Part shown: piece by piece, positions 8,801 through 16,341 of the stretch | How the letters are laid out: each line of letters begins with the position of its first letter | Numbering within the stretch: position 1 is the stretch's first letter | IMG/VR virus record: IMGVR_UViG_3300024323_000012 | Span: 1-44,503 of that record | Length of the DNA stretch: 44,503 bases | Source of the DNA: a virus | Strand: one strand, 5' to 3' | Notes under the pieces: model-generated | Seen by the model: only the letters and a program-made list of their open reading frames with translations | Told to the model about the DNA's origin: nothing | The model's database searches: none | Made by a program: the position numbers and the translations under genes

Positions 8801-10623
8801 TGCTGCAGCGTCTTCGACAGGGGGTCGTCGACGACGCCGGCGGCCGCGCCGGTGTGGAACTCCTCCATCCAGCGCTGAAAGTCGGCCAGCTTGTGCTCGG
8901 CTGCGGTGTCCTCTTCGTCGCCGCCACCCTTGGGCACCTTGATTTTTACCCCGGTTTGGTTCCAGCCGCCGCCGAGGAGGGCCGCCATGCCGCTATCGAC
9001 GTCCTGTTTGTTGAACGGAGATTTCGGATCGTTGAGCGGACCAAGGAACCCTGCAGGTGCAGGTCCCGTATGACTGCTTTGATAATTGAGTACCCGTCCC
9101 CAATTCTCCGCATTCACCGTGCCCAGGCTCTTCCCGGACATCGCGAACCAATCCCGAGGATTAAAATCTGGATGAGTAAGGGACCATGCCGCTTCAGTCG
9201 TGCGGACCTTTGTGGCTTCATCGGCGGCAGAGAACACCCGCTTGAGAAGCCCGGGCTCGCTTAAGCCGACTGTGGCGGCCGCGGTAGCTCCACGGAGAAT
9301 CGCACCACCGATACCCCTGCTGTTCTCCTCACGCCACGCCCGGAGCGTATCGAGAATGCCACCTTCTTTCGTGAGCTCGGATGCCGCGTGAACGCCGGCC
9401 GTTGCCAGGCCAGCCATTGCGCCGGCAACGCCGTTGATCATGTCGATGAGGTTCTGATTGAAAGTAGCGTGCCCCTGCGTGTCAACGGTGACGAGCGCAT
9501 CGCGAAGAGCGAGCATGTCGCTCGTCATCGTCTTGGTCGCCCCCTCGGTACCTTCACCGAGTAGCTGCTGCCAGGCGTCTTTCAGATTCGAGAGCGCACC
9601 GCTGTAGGTGTTCATGGCGTCCTGGCCGGCTTGCTTGAAGGCGGCCAGTTTTTCCATCAGCTTGTCGAAGAGGACGCCCTGCGCCTCCCACTGCTGCATC
9701 TGCTCTTTCGCCGCTGCCTGAGTCGGCGCGATGGTGCCGAGAAGCATCGCGGCGAAGCGTGCGTGCCGTGGATCCGCGGTCCCTTCGAGGAAGCGCTGGA
9801 TGTTGACGCCAACCTCATTCGCTTCGAGCCCGGCGGTCTTTGCGCCCTGGGCGAACGTTGCCGCAAAGTCGACGAGTTTGGAGCTATCGACGACGAACCC
9901 GTTCGCATCCGTCAGATGCTTCATCATCTGCGGCATGCCGCGCTGCATGACTTCGAGGAGGTCCGAAAACTGGAGTGTGGTGCTGAGGGCGCGGACCTTC
10001 ATCAACTGCTGCAGGTCCGCTCCAACCCGCATCGACGCGTTGTACGCTTCGTTCCCCTTCAGCACGCGTCCGGTGGCGTCGTAAATCGTTCCGAACGTCA
10101 TCGTCAGCGCGCCCATACCGAGCCGGGATTGCTCGAGCTGCGCGTTGAAGTTGATGCCTTCGAAGGTCAGCTCTTTGAGCTCGCTGATGATCTGACGCAC
10201 GGCCCATGCACCGATGAAGGCTTTGACCGCCTGCGTGGCACCGGTGAGGCTGGACTCGATCGAGCCGATGCCGGCGGCCGCCTCTTCGGACGCGGCCGTG
10301 TTGCGGCGAATGGTGTCCTGGAGCTGTGCCTCCGCCCTCGCGGTCGCCGCCGCCTGCTCCGCGAGTTTCGCTTTGGCGGTGGCTAGTCTTAGCGTGGCCG
10401 CGTCGTTCGCGTATGCGGCCTGTGTTTCGGCAATCGTCGCGCGAGAGACCGCGGCGGAAGCGTCGGCCTGGCGTTTTTTTGCCTGGCTGAGTTGATCGGA
10501 CGCGGGCGCACTTTTCTTGACCTCATCGGCGAGCTGGCGCGTGGCTTCTACGTCGCGCTGCATGCCGCTGATCAGGCCTGCGTCGTCGTAGTTGAACTTC
10601 GCCGAGATGACGTGCTCGCTCAT
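5866..10623 (-). CDS. Tail tape measure protein
   Basis: 1585 residues from ATG at 10623, which follows the stop of the frameshifted chaperone without a gap. The N-terminal ~130 residues are Ala/Gln/Lys-rich and coiled-coil prone (KKRQADASAAVSRATIAETQ). A tape-measure-like region follows (AMNTYSGALSNLKDAWQQLL). A long glycine/alanine hydrophobic stretch of the type GGFFGPGNK...GSAIGAAIGS lies in the middle, as is usual for segments that enter the membrane during DNA ejection. From the ~0.15 nm per residue seen in lambda, the tail would be about 240 nm, long for a transposable phage. It sets tail length and is threaded inside the tube. Confidence 0.95.
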   Translation of the reverse strand: MSEHVISAKFNYDDAGLISGMQRDVEATRQLADEVKKSAPASDQLSQAKKRQADASAAVSRATIAETQAAYANDAATLRLATAKAKLAEQAAATARAEAQLQDTIRRNTAASEEAAAGIGSIESSLTGATQAVKAFIGAWAVRQIISELKELTFEGINFNAQLEQSRLGMGALTMTFGTIYDATGRVLKGNEAYNASMRVGADLQQLMKVRALSTTLQFSDLLEVMQRGMPQMMKHLTDANGFVVDSSKLVDFAATFAQGAKTAGLEANEVGVNIQRFLEGTADPRHARFAAMLLGTIAPTQAAAKEQMQQWEAQGVLFDKLMEKLAAFKQAGQDAMNTYSGALSNLKDAWQQLLGEGTEGATKTMTSDMLALRDALVTVDTQGHATFNQNLIDMINGVAGAMAGLATAGVHAASELTKEGGILDTLRAWREENSRGIGGAILRGATAAATVGLSEPGLLKRVFSAADEATKVRTTEAAWSLTHPDFNPRDWFAMSGKSLGTVNAENWGRVLNYQSSHTGPAPAGFLGPLNDPKSPFNKQDVDSGMAALLGGGWNQTGVKIKVPKGGGDEEDTAAEHKLADFQRWMEEFHTGAAAGVVDDPLSKTLQQMAVQREQALKKVDEVHKQLKDSAENWNRDKADIEATFANRATEATDKYVAEFQSAREKVASKYAPAKQGDYEATNVDAKQSALSEIDDVKRKFPGIAADWSALEAQVTAFYKTKLVDDANASLKTINDKTLSAVKKTTELEGQIRIDAETETQNRRIELIINPIDRELAARIAANDKWAAEEDKRTQLELAGDTMKGLREQRLAAIEDARTAKNRQAEDAANRARQAMIAGTDEWMNNLEKRRDEVIPKIGLTLQDTVIGALTSTQTAIEKYFADIADGNANLGKSADALVKDLARGWSKVFADALSAPLHGGSAIDSLKQIQGAFKGGTLDQFLAGAGIGSFVGGFFGPGNKAQAGGAIGGGVGGVAGGIIGSVIPGLGTAIGAEIGSVIGSAIGAAIGSTMKTSDHITVALRNLNLDNLRTPGASTQRDNGTLLNLGNGGSIDIDEKGISPEARNDLMIQVKRKVTETMKSYQQIIDLFPDDVKAKLANFHPTLDITGGTGATGNITDEGALTSINDFLSNKLPKATFAAYEPALKAGLVAMGEGQGRIAELMTYWGTMQGTELHDAVLAYVTALVTFAANRTKLGDLGAGMNLGSAQTEARKNENATPLSQLVDANSQMALTVASLPKLTDVSDQLAAMQQLNTMSDSFFSGLVSAFQKIDDLQKGANSSLDKFNESIDLAGMSDQQKMDYYYKQMGTLETQLTTEKDPQKVADLVNQIEQYGQAALGLAPDNAANRDELKKISDEVRNLAGEGFGKAQQDLVAVQKSAFELLNTAANTLLKASGDLTGRGGGTGRDPAAPPGGGPGGDGDPKGPITKPANDTITLDSLSTAFSTALDSKPLAIAADNGVAVLVDAIDRVTSAIGDGGVHDLPIADDVITMRDHYRGLLDMLTQSSKPAPWTSTDTTGGGGGSPAVNTALLEEIRQLRIAVASRAPLVITGDGAEFLRSVGFDFREATIDELRAHPDLLKNVWD

Positions 10624-11025
10624 TTACTTCCCGCCCCGCCCCTTCGATCCTGCCGCCTCTTTCATCCGCTCGTTGATCTCTGCCGTCCACCAACGTTCGA
10701 ATGCTTTGACCTTCCGATAAACGTCTTCCCGTTCATCGCGGCCGACGTCGTTCATCTCTTCGGCCCGGTCCAGTTCCCGCCCCAGCTTGAACCCGACCAC
10801 GCCGCCCATCCCCGCCACCTCGGTCTGTGTCAACAGATCGAGGCAGACTGCCCACGCCTTCCGGTTCTGCGGCCAGAGGAAGCTCTCCGCGCCTCCGTCC
10901 ATCGACGCCGGCGGCGGCAGCTTTCCGGTGCGGCGGAACTCCTCAGCGCGCCGCTTCGATTCAGCGACGCGCGCTTTAGGAGTGCCGACCGCTACGCCGA
11001 AGAACCGGCCGGCGTGGGCGATGAG
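10624..11025 (-). CDS. -1 frame extension of the tail assembly chaperone (gpT-like part)
   Basis: 133 residues read after a -1 shift at 11,025-11,031; the TAA stop abuts the tape measure ATG. The segment WPQNRKAWAVCLDLLTQTEV followed by GMGGVVGFKLG fits the DUF1799-like tail protein pattern ('W..N..A...FL...TQWR.GMGG..GLDY'). Fused to the upstream frame it would give a 354-residue product. In siphophages the long form recruits tail tube subunits to the tape measure. Internal ATG/GTG codons exist, so independent translation cannot be excluded, but none has a convincing ribosome site. Confidence 0.75.
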   Translation of the reverse strand, partial: LIAHAGRFFGVAVGTPKARVAESKRRAEEFRRTGKLPPPASMDGGAESFLWPQNRKAWAVCLDLLTQTEVAGMGGVVGFKLGRELDRAEEMNDVGRDEREDVYRKVKAFERWWTAEINERMKEAAGSKGRGGK

Positions 11026-11687
11026 TTTTTTACTTCCGCCTCCGACGACGAGACGAGCTCGCGCGCGCGGTCGAACACCCAGTCGTGCATCGGCTGATTC
11101 GCCGGGACCATGCGCTTCTCCATCTTCGCCTTGCCGTTCTCGATCACCGGCTCGCTGAAAAGCTCCATGCGCGTTTCGATGATGCGCGACGACTCGCCGC
11201 CATCCGCCGATGGAATCACGGTCTCCTTTTTCACCTCGCGCTCGAGCCACTCGATAACCGCCACTTCACGCTCGACCTGGTGATTCGAAGTCTCGCCGAG
11301 GAAGTCGTTGAGCGCGGCGGGCTCGGCGACGGTGAGGAGCTTGAAGATCTTGTCGCCGTTGGCGTCGATCTTCGGTTGTCCGGCGTCGTCAAGCTCGAAC
11401 GGATCATCGACGTCGACTACATTGGTGAGCTTCGCGACCAGGTGCTCACGGATCACGTTGATCCGTCCCTTGGTCACCTGCTCAGTCGTGAGCTCGCGCT
11501 CGACCGGCTTGCCGTCCTTGAGCACGAGCGCGCCGCCTTCGCCGGTTTCATAGCGCAGTTGGTTGAACCCGTCCTGCACCGCAGCGTTACGCTGCGCGTC
11601 GAAGGGATAGATGTGAAGAGTGCCGCCGTCCGGATGATCGACCGGAACGGCGGCTTCGTGTTTGCGGATGCTGCGAATCTTGGCCAT
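10992..11687 (-). CDS. Tail assembly chaperone, short form (gpG-like)
   Basis: 231 residues from ATG at 11687, with an AGAGAGGA site 8 bases upstream. It lies between the tail tube and the tape measure, the conserved place of tail chaperones, and its end overlaps a second frame in the way G/GT genes do. A slippery A AAA AAC occurs 11 codons before its TAG stop, so most ribosomes would make this form and some the extended one. It is acidic and has no other recognisable domain. It should act in the cytoplasm and be absent from the mature tail. Confidence 0.8.
   Translation of the reverse strand: MAKIRSIRKHEAAVPVDHPDGGTLHIYPFDAQRNAAVQDGFNQLRYETGEGGALVLKDGKPVERELTTEQVTKGRINVIREHLVAKLTNVVDVDDPFELDDAGQPKIDANGDKIFKLLTVAEPAALNDFLGETSNHQVEREVAVIEWLEREVKKETVIPSADGGESSRIIETRMELFSEPVIENGKAKMEKRMVPANQPMHDWVFDRARELVSSSEAEVKNSSPTPAGSSA
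11025..11031 (-). other. Programmed -1 frameshift slippery site A AAA AAC
   Basis: On the coding strand the heptamer A AAA AAC falls exactly in the X XXY YYZ phase of the upstream frame (...GAA GTA AAA AAC TCA...). After a -1 slip both tRNAs re-pair on AAA AAA and reading continues with CTC in the 10,624 frame, which is open to the tape measure. Both the phase and the open frame are read directly from the bases. Confidence 0.85.
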
Positions 11688-11732
11688 TGGGATGGGTCCT
11701 CTCTTTAATGAATGGTTGTGGGCGATTCGGGG

Positions 11733-12683
11733 TTAGTCGACCGTCGCGGTCGCACAGACCGTCGTGAACTTGATGGGCGTGTTCGTGAGGTCCGCTTTGC
11801 GGATGGCGTTGTAGGTGTATTCCACCGTCACCCCGTCTTTATCGGTGATCTTCGGACCAACCGATTCGAGCTCGACCTCGGCCATCGACGCCTCGACCGA
11901 GTTCCCATCGACATCGATGACGGTCCCTTTGAGCGTGGTCAGTGTGCCGGCGCGAACACGCGCCGCGCGCGTATCGCTTTCAAACCAGAACTTGACCTTG
12001 CCACTGACGGTCTTCCCGCCCTGGCGAATCTCCTTGGCGATCGCGCCCGCGCCGGTGGGCCGTTTCTGCGTGGAGTTAGTGACACAGTCGATTGACAGCG
12101 AGACCGTGTCGCCGGCGTCGACTGCGTTCTCGAGGATCGTCAACGCCGTCATGTCGACGGTCGCGCCGGTCAGCTCGGTCGGCGTCGAGTCGAGGCTCGT
12201 GGATCCCGGATCCGGGACTTTGCCAGAACCAACGAGCTTCTGCGTCACTTCGAAGATGCCCTCGGTCTGGAGTTGGAAATGCAGCTCTGTCGTGACCTGG
12301 TCGTAGAGCTTGTAGAACAACGCAAGCGGGATAAGCCCCAGCTCATAGAGGTAGTAAAGCGTGGTGCGGTTTGGTTTGGCGATGTGTGTGTATGGACCGG
12401 TTCCCGTGATCGCGTTTTGGCCACACCATTGCTTGATCAGATACGGCAGGAAGTTCAGGTTGGCAACGACCTTTCCTCCTCCGCCCTCGGCCGTCCTGTT
12501 GCCTTTGCCCGACTGACGTTGGAAACCGTCCGCCTGCACCTGCTCGTTCTTGATGAGCTTCTGCATGAACGGCAATTCGAAATCCGATCCTCGCGGAACG
12601 AGGATGCCATTCGGTGTTCCGGGATCGGTGCCGACCGCCGACTGCCGGAAGAATTGCACTTGTACGTCTTCGTTGAGAATCAT
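11733..12683 (-). CDS. Major tail tube protein
   Basis: 316 residues from ATG at 12683, with GGGAGG 6 bases upstream. The N-terminus MILNEDVQVQFFRQSAVGTD and the early 'G.P.GILVPRGSDFELPFMQ' region resemble siphophage tail tube proteins. The C-terminal part carries an Ig-like 'VTVEYTYNAIRKADLTNTPI'. It sits before the chaperone pair and the tape measure, in the standard tail order, with stand-alone ribosome signals as suits a highly expressed structural gene. It polymerises into the tail tube. Confidence 0.8.
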   Translation of the reverse strand: MILNEDVQVQFFRQSAVGTDPGTPNGILVPRGSDFELPFMQKLIKNEQVQADGFQRQSGKGNRTAEGGGGKVVANLNFLPYLIKQWCGQNAITGTGPYTHIAKPNRTTLYYLYELGLIPLALFYKLYDQVTTELHFQLQTEGIFEVTQKLVGSGKVPDPGSTSLDSTPTELTGATVDMTALTILENAVDAGDTVSLSIDCVTNSTQKRPTGAGAIAKEIRQGGKTVSGKVKFWFESDTRAARVRAGTLTTLKGTVIDVDGNSVEASMAEVELESVGPKITDKDGVTVEYTYNAIRKADLTNTPIKFTTVCATATVD

Positions 12684-12767
12684 TCTGGCCTCCCTCGCTT
12701 CACTCCCACCGGCCGCGCCCGCGGCCGCCAGGTGATTGGGTTGATGTTCCGGGTTGTTATCCGGTAT

Positions 12768-13259
12768 TTATCCCTTCGCCAACGTCGTCCCCTGTCTCGG
12801 TTTACGTTCGGTCTTCGCCGCGGCGTCCGGATTCGGATCGTCCGGGCCCGTCGAACTGGTCGTCGCCGGCGCGTCGTCCGTCTTCTCCGTCGACGGCTGC
12901 TGCGTGGTGCCGGCAGACGTCGTCGTCGCGGCACTGGAACCGACTTCGTCGCCGGCGAGGAAGCGGGCGATCGTGCTGATGTCGATGCCGCTCGATTCTC
13001 CCGCCGCTTTTACGTCGGCTTCGGTGGCGATCCGGATCTTTGGCGGCTTCTTGCGATCGGTGACGACGCCGGCGACCGTGGCCGTTACGGGCCCGGTCAG
13101 TGCGCCGCGGCGGAAGAAGAGATTCACGCCGTGCATCACGAACGTGCCCGGTCCGGGATTCTCTTCGCCGTCCGGATAGAAGAGCAGCACGTTTTCTTTT
13201 TCCGGCTCCGGAGCTGCTGCCGGTGTTTCGTTGGACGTCTCTGCGATCGGCGTTTCCAT
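12768..13259 (-). CDS. Unknown late protein with a Thr/Ala/Pro-rich tail
   Basis: 163 residues from ATG at 13259 (GGAGGA 6 bases upstream). Residues ~20-90 look globular (NVLLFYPDGEENPGPGTFVM, then ATVAGVVTDRKKPPKIRIAT). Residues ~105-163 are low-complexity Thr/Ser/Pro/Ala (STEKTDDAPATTSSTGPDD), probably disordered. It lies between the tail terminator-like gene and the tail tube. Mu has small unassigned genes at the same place, but I do not recognise a family here. Confidence 0.65.
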   Translation of the reverse strand: METPIAETSNETPAAAPEPEKENVLLFYPDGEENPGPGTFVMHGVNLFFRRGALTGPVTATVAGVVTDRKKPPKIRIATEADVKAAGESSGIDISTIARFLAGDEVGSSAATTTSAGTTQQPSTEKTDDAPATTSSTGPDDPNPDAAAKTERKPRQGTTLAKG

Positions 13260-13286
13260 ATGTTCCTCCGTCTCAAGAATTGGTTG

Positions 13287-13778
13287 TCATGGCGCGACCA
13301 GCGCCGGGCCGTTGAAGAGCTCCACTTCGCCCTCGAGCACGATCTGATGCTGCACGCGCGTGAGGTCGGCATTGCGGATGACGAACGACTGATCGATGAC
13401 GTTGAACGCCTGGATCATCCCGGGCGCACGCCAGCCGTCGAAGATGTTGGCGAGCTGCTGCATCAGCTTCCATCCGCCCGAACGGCTATCCTCTCTGGAA
13501 TTGGACGCGTAGCTCTCGGTGATCACGGCGAAGACCGGCATAAACCGGTAGATCTTCTTGCGGTTGGTTCCGGAGACGAGTCGCCTGCGGCCGTCGACGG
13601 TCTTGTTCGGCATACGGCCGTGGATCCCGAAAAGGCCAGGCACGGCCGAAGCGCTGTCCATTGCGTCGGGCAGCGTGTCGGCCGTCGCAATGAGCGGAAG
13701 ATCCGTCTCGCTGAGAAACGCGCGAACGCGCGCCGGCGCGTCGACGAGGAAGAACTGCTCGAGGTCGAACTCAGCCAC
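13287..13778 (-). CDS. Tail terminator-like / DUF1834-like protein
   Basis: 163 residues. The frame is open further upstream, but GTG at 13778 has a strong GGAGGT five bases before it, so I start there (VAEFDLEQFFLVD). The region around RFMPVFAVITESYASNSRED and the C-terminal 'HQIVLEGEVELFNGPALVAP' suggest a small alpha/beta protein of the Mu gp37/tail terminator class. The position between head-joining genes and the tail tube fits. Its ribosome site overlaps the TATAAT box of the divergent small-gene island. Confidence 0.5.
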   Translation of the reverse strand: MAEFDLEQFFLVDAPARVRAFLSETDLPLIATADTLPDAMDSASAVPGLFGIHGRMPNKTVDGRRRLVSGTNRKKIYRFMPVFAVITESYASNSREDSRSGGWKLMQQLANIFDGWRAPGMIQAFNVIDQSFVIRNADLTRVQHQIVLEGEVELFNGPALVAP

Positions 13779-13790
13779 GCGCGACCTCCG

Positions 13791-13796
13791 TATAAT
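13791..13796 (+). promoter_or_regulatory. TATAAT -10 box of a counter-oriented, probably leaderless promoter
   Basis: A perfect TATAAT lies 8 bases before the ATG at 13805, with no ribosome site between them. Transcription would start at or next to the ATG. No good -35 hexamer is seen 17 bases upstream (AACTCA). The box stands between two divergent genes. Confidence 0.5.
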
Positions 13797-13804
13797 GAGC
13801 AGCG

Positions 13805-14044
13805 ATGGCAAAGACCGACGGCGAGCGATTCATCCGCGAGCAGCGGCTTTTGGAACTGGACTTGATGTTCACCGTTTTCGCTGACACGTTCGCGCGAACG
13901 TCGTTTGCCGCGCAGGGCGCGTACCTCGCAATGGAGCGCGCCGCAGCGGCTCTTTTTTTGGCGGCATCAGAATTGGAGAGACGGGACAACGGTGATTCAG
14001 GAGAGGACGCCAAAGTATTACTCGACATGGGGATCGCGCCATGA
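13805..14044 (+). CDS. Small counter-oriented protein 1
   Basis: 79 residues, no recognised family. It is helix-prone, with an Ala/Phe-rich middle (FARTSFAAQGAYLAMERAAA) that could be amphipathic rather than truly membrane-spanning. It lies on the plus strand inside the minus-strand late operon and ends in an ATGA overlap with the next small gene, which supports real coding. Codon use looks more natural than in the antisense frame, which is Ser/Arg-rich. Confidence 0.55.
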   Translation: MAKTDGERFIREQRLLELDLMFTVFADTFARTSFAAQGAYLAMERAAAALFLAASELERRDNGDSGEDAKVLLDMGIAP

Positions 14045-14262
14045 GCAACGACGTCTTTCAGCGATCCCTGGCTATCGGCGGCGCGTTGCAAGATGAAATT
14101 CGGCGGATTGAACAGATGCACCTCGGCCACGCCGTCCTCTCGCAGATATGTCCGCGCGATCCGCAAAGCGGTGAGATTCGAGCCCTCTACGAGCATCACT
14201 GCACGGACTGCAGGAGCAACGAATCCATCGCACTGCGAACAGATCTGTTGACCGGCGGATAA
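14041..14262 (+). CDS. Small counter-oriented protein 2
   Basis: 73 residues from ATG at 14041, overlapping the previous stop by 4 bases, with GGGGA about 8 bases upstream. It contains the tight motif HHCTDC near the C-terminus and a further Cys at SQICPRD, so metal binding is possible. No family is recognised. It is the second gene of the three-gene plus-strand island. Confidence 0.55.
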   Translation: MSNDVFQRSLAIGGALQDEIRRIEQMHLGHAVLSQICPRDPQSGEIRALYEHHCTDCRSNESIALRTDLLTGG

Positions 14263-14268
14263 AGCATC

Positions 14269-14478
14269 ATGAGCAACTCGCCCCGACGCAAAGCGATCAA
14301 GTCCCGGCAACTGCGGAGAAAGCAGGCGCGCGCCGACGTGCAGGCGATGATTCGATTCGCAGACAGCCTTGGCCCGCCCAATCATCCCTCGGCCCTCATC
14401 TTCCGACGAGAGGACTGGGATATTTACGCCTACCAGTCGCCGGTCTTTCACTTCGATCCCCCCGACGCCGGCTGCTGA
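14269..14478 (+). CDS. Small counter-oriented basic protein 3
   Basis: 69 residues from ATG at 14269, six bases after the previous stop. The N-terminal half is strongly basic (MSNSPRRKAIKSRQLRRKQA), which suggests nucleic-acid binding. The C-terminal half is aromatic and acidic (REDWDIYAYQSPVFHFD). The last 31 bases overlap the 3' end of the oppositely oriented endolysin gene, so the two transcripts are complementary there. Confidence 0.5.
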   Translation: MSNSPRRKAIKSRQLRRKQARADVQAMIRFADSLGPPNHPSALIFRREDWDIYAYQSPVFHFDPPDAGC

Positions 14479-15179
14479 ACAGCAGCCGTTTGGCCGCCAA
14501 TTGGCAGATCGACCAGGTGCTGATCGATCATCCGGCGCAGCAGCACGGCCGCGCCGATCTGCTGCGAGACCGCGTTCGGATCGAAGTGACCGTCGCTCAC
14601 AAACTTCCCCCTCGAGTAGATCGATGACGATCCCCAGAGGTACGGTGAAGGGATGCTCTTCATCTGATATCCCCAGCCGTTGTAGACCTCGATCTTGAAG
14701 AGCGCGCCGGAGACCGTCTCCCAGTCGTGCCAGACGTCGAAGCCGTCATACAGCAGCGCATCGTCCGCGCTCTCTTCCCACGTGCCGTTCGCGCTCCATC
14801 GCAGCGGCCGGCCTTTCGGCTCATTGACGGTGCGAGCGTGCAGCGGATCGCCGTTATGGAGGTGGCAATTGAAATTGCCGTCGCACTCCATGTTGTGCAG
14901 CAGGGCGATGATGAACCACGGCACGCTTGTGCGCGCCTCGACGTTCTCGTAACGCCCGCGGTTCTTCATGATCCGCGTGATGATCTGCTCCACTTCATCC
15001 TTCTTTTCCGGAGCGACAACGCACGCTTTGAAACGCGCGTCGTATTGATCGCGAAGCTCTTTGGTCAGCAGCACGTTCTCACCCTCCCAACAACACAACC
15101 ACAGCGTTCCCGGCTGCGGATCGACGGCGGCCGCCGAGGCGACGACTGTCGCAACTGCATGCAGGAGCACGATGGACAT
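14448..15179 (-). CDS. Endolysin-like lysozyme-fold protein with an N-terminal export segment
   Basis: 243 residues from ATG at 15179, one base after the previous stop. I recognise a lysozyme-superfamily pattern seen in 'peptidoglycan-binding/lysozyme' proteins: IALLHNMECDGNFNCHLHNG, then DPLHARTVNEPKGRP, then YNGWGY, SPYLWG, and KFVSDGHFDPNAV. Glu98 in HNMECD is the likely catalytic acid. The first ~18 residues (MSIVLLHAVATVVASAAA) are hydrophobic and could be a signal or signal-arrest-release segment. It would cut peptidoglycan at lysis. It is unusually placed among head-tail joining genes, away from the membrane protein cluster near 25-27 kb. Confidence 0.75.
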   Translation of the reverse strand: MSIVLLHAVATVVASAAAVDPQPGTLWLCCWEGENVLLTKELRDQYDARFKACVVAPEKKDEVEQIITRIMKNRGRYENVEARTSVPWFIIALLHNMECDGNFNCHLHNGDPLHARTVNEPKGRPLRWSANGTWEESADDALLYDGFDVWHDWETVSGALFKIEVYNGWGYQMKSIPSPYLWGSSSIYSRGKFVSDGHFDPNAVSQQIGAAVLLRRMIDQHLVDLPIGGQTAAVQQPASGGSK

Positions 15180-15180
15180 C

Positions 15181-15816
15181 TCACGCCTCGCCTCCACTAC
15201 CGAACATTCCGTAGTGCTGCACGACGCGCCCTTCGAAATAGACGATGTCGTCGGGCGACAACCCCAGCCACCAACGCTCGGGCTCATGAACCGAAGGCAC
15301 GAGCATGAACAGAAACTCGATCTCGTAGCCCCCCGACTTTGGCCGCTGCACGAGGAAGGCGTTGCCAGCCTCCGAGACCAGGAGAAACGCGTCCGGCCAC
15401 TGCTCTCGGATTGAGACGCCGGCCTGGTACTGATTGGCGACCTCTTCGCTCATCGGGATGGCCAGAGCCTTCTTCCCGGCTGTCGGATAGATCGTCTTGC
15501 CTTCCTGGTGAACGGCCGCACGGATGTCGTCCGAAAAGAGTGCGAACGTGCGGCCGTCGAATTCGTAGGATGCCGAGGCGAGCAGACGTCCGGTCTTGTC
15601 GAGCGTTTGACCACTAACGCCCGCGGCGCGCGCGGAGACCGGCCATGCGGATCCATCCGGAGCGATGCCGCCGGCGGCGCGCAGATGCGTCTGAAGGATC
15701 GCTTCTTCGCCGAAGTCGTTCCATACGGGCGAGAGATCCTGCGACTTGCCGATCGCGCGATCGAGGATACCCTGCAGCCCGTCGAGCCCCGTGATTTCGA
15801 TTCCCATGGCGCACAT
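15181..15816 (-). CDS. Virion morphogenesis protein (Mu gpG-like)
   Basis: 211 residues from ATG at 15816, in a TGATG overlap with the previous gene and with GGAGGA 8 bases upstream. The pattern MGIEITGLDGLQGILDRAIG, then 'TGRLLASASYEFDGRTFALF' and 'IHQEG'-like AAVHQEGKTIYPTAGKKALA matches the phage virion morphogenesis (gpG/tail completion) family, here with a longer C-terminus than Mu gpG. It probably acts at the head-tail joint. Confidence 0.75.
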   Translation of the reverse strand: MCAMGIEITGLDGLQGILDRAIGKSQDLSPVWNDFGEEAILQTHLRAAGGIAPDGSAWPVSARAAGVSGQTLDKTGRLLASASYEFDGRTFALFSDDIRAAVHQEGKTIYPTAGKKALAIPMSEEVANQYQAGVSIREQWPDAFLLVSEAGNAFLVQRPKSGGYEIEFLFMLVPSVHEPERWWLGLSPDDIVYFEGRVVQHYGMFGSGGEA

Positions 15817-16322
15817 CAGACGAATCCTCCAGTTCGGAGCGTTGTCCGTGTTGCTTCGCTCTCCGCCCAGGCGCCGGCGCTCGAGGTGATCTGCACCGTG
15901 CGCTCGCGCGCCACGCCGATCGTCTTCCGCTCGGCCGCCGCATCGCCGGCGATCTGCTCGAGCCATTTATCGATCGCCTTCTTCACTCCGGAGTAGTAGG
16001 TCGACCTATCACCGGCGTTGAGCAGCGAGGGACGCCGCTGCAGGAGTTTGTACATCGTGATGTCGAGGACCTTGCCGACGATGAACGCTTTGAGCTCGTC
16101 GGCTTCGACCGTCGTGGCATCGTCGCGCGGCGCGATCGGGGTCGCGTAGTAGGACGATGCCGCCACGTGCACATCGGCCTCCGCCTCGGCGATCTTCGCG
16201 TCGACGACCGTCCAGTCCGGATCCCCGGAGTAAGGAGGTGCGTCGAGAGTGATCTTCTTCAACTGCTCGAGCTCGAGCCGCTGTAGAAGATCCTGCGCGG
16301 TGATTCCGTAGGCGGAGGCCAT
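15816..16322 (-). CDS. DUF1320 head-tail joining protein (Mu gp36-like)
   Basis: 168 residues from ATG at 16322. It shows the DUF1320 layout: an N-terminal 'YGITAQDLLQRLELEQLKKI', central alternation of helices with 'DVHVAASSYYATPIAP', then IVGKVLDITMYKLLQRRP. It follows the capsid and the small protein at 16,342 as in Mu (gp34-gp36). It is likely an adaptor/connector protein below the portal. The GGAGGA site is 13 bases away, rather far, so translation may be coupled. Confidence 0.8.
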   Translation of the reverse strand: MASAYGITAQDLLQRLELEQLKKITLDAPPYSGDPDWTVVDAKIAEAEADVHVAASSYYATPIAPRDDATTVEADELKAFIVGKVLDITMYKLLQRRPSLLNAGDRSTYYSGVKKAIDKWLEQIAGDAAAERKTIGVARERTVQITSSAGAWAESEATRTTLRTGGFV

Positions 16323-16341
16323 GTGCGATTTGCGTCCTCCG

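Noticed and set aside
12713-12728. GGCCGCG-CC-CGCGGCC hairpin between two tail genes
   Set aside because: Short GC-only palindromes are expected by chance in such GC-rich sequence and no T-tract follows.
12273-13865. 530-codon plus-strand frame over tail genes
   Set aside because: Low-quality Arg-rich composition and antisense to tail tube and joining genes with good ribosome sites.
13771-14451. 226-codon minus-strand frame across the three-gene island
   Set aside because: It would fit the late operon direction, but its composition is Ser/Ala/Arg-rich without motifs and no ribosome site is seen. The plus-strand genes have an ATGA overlap and a promoter box.
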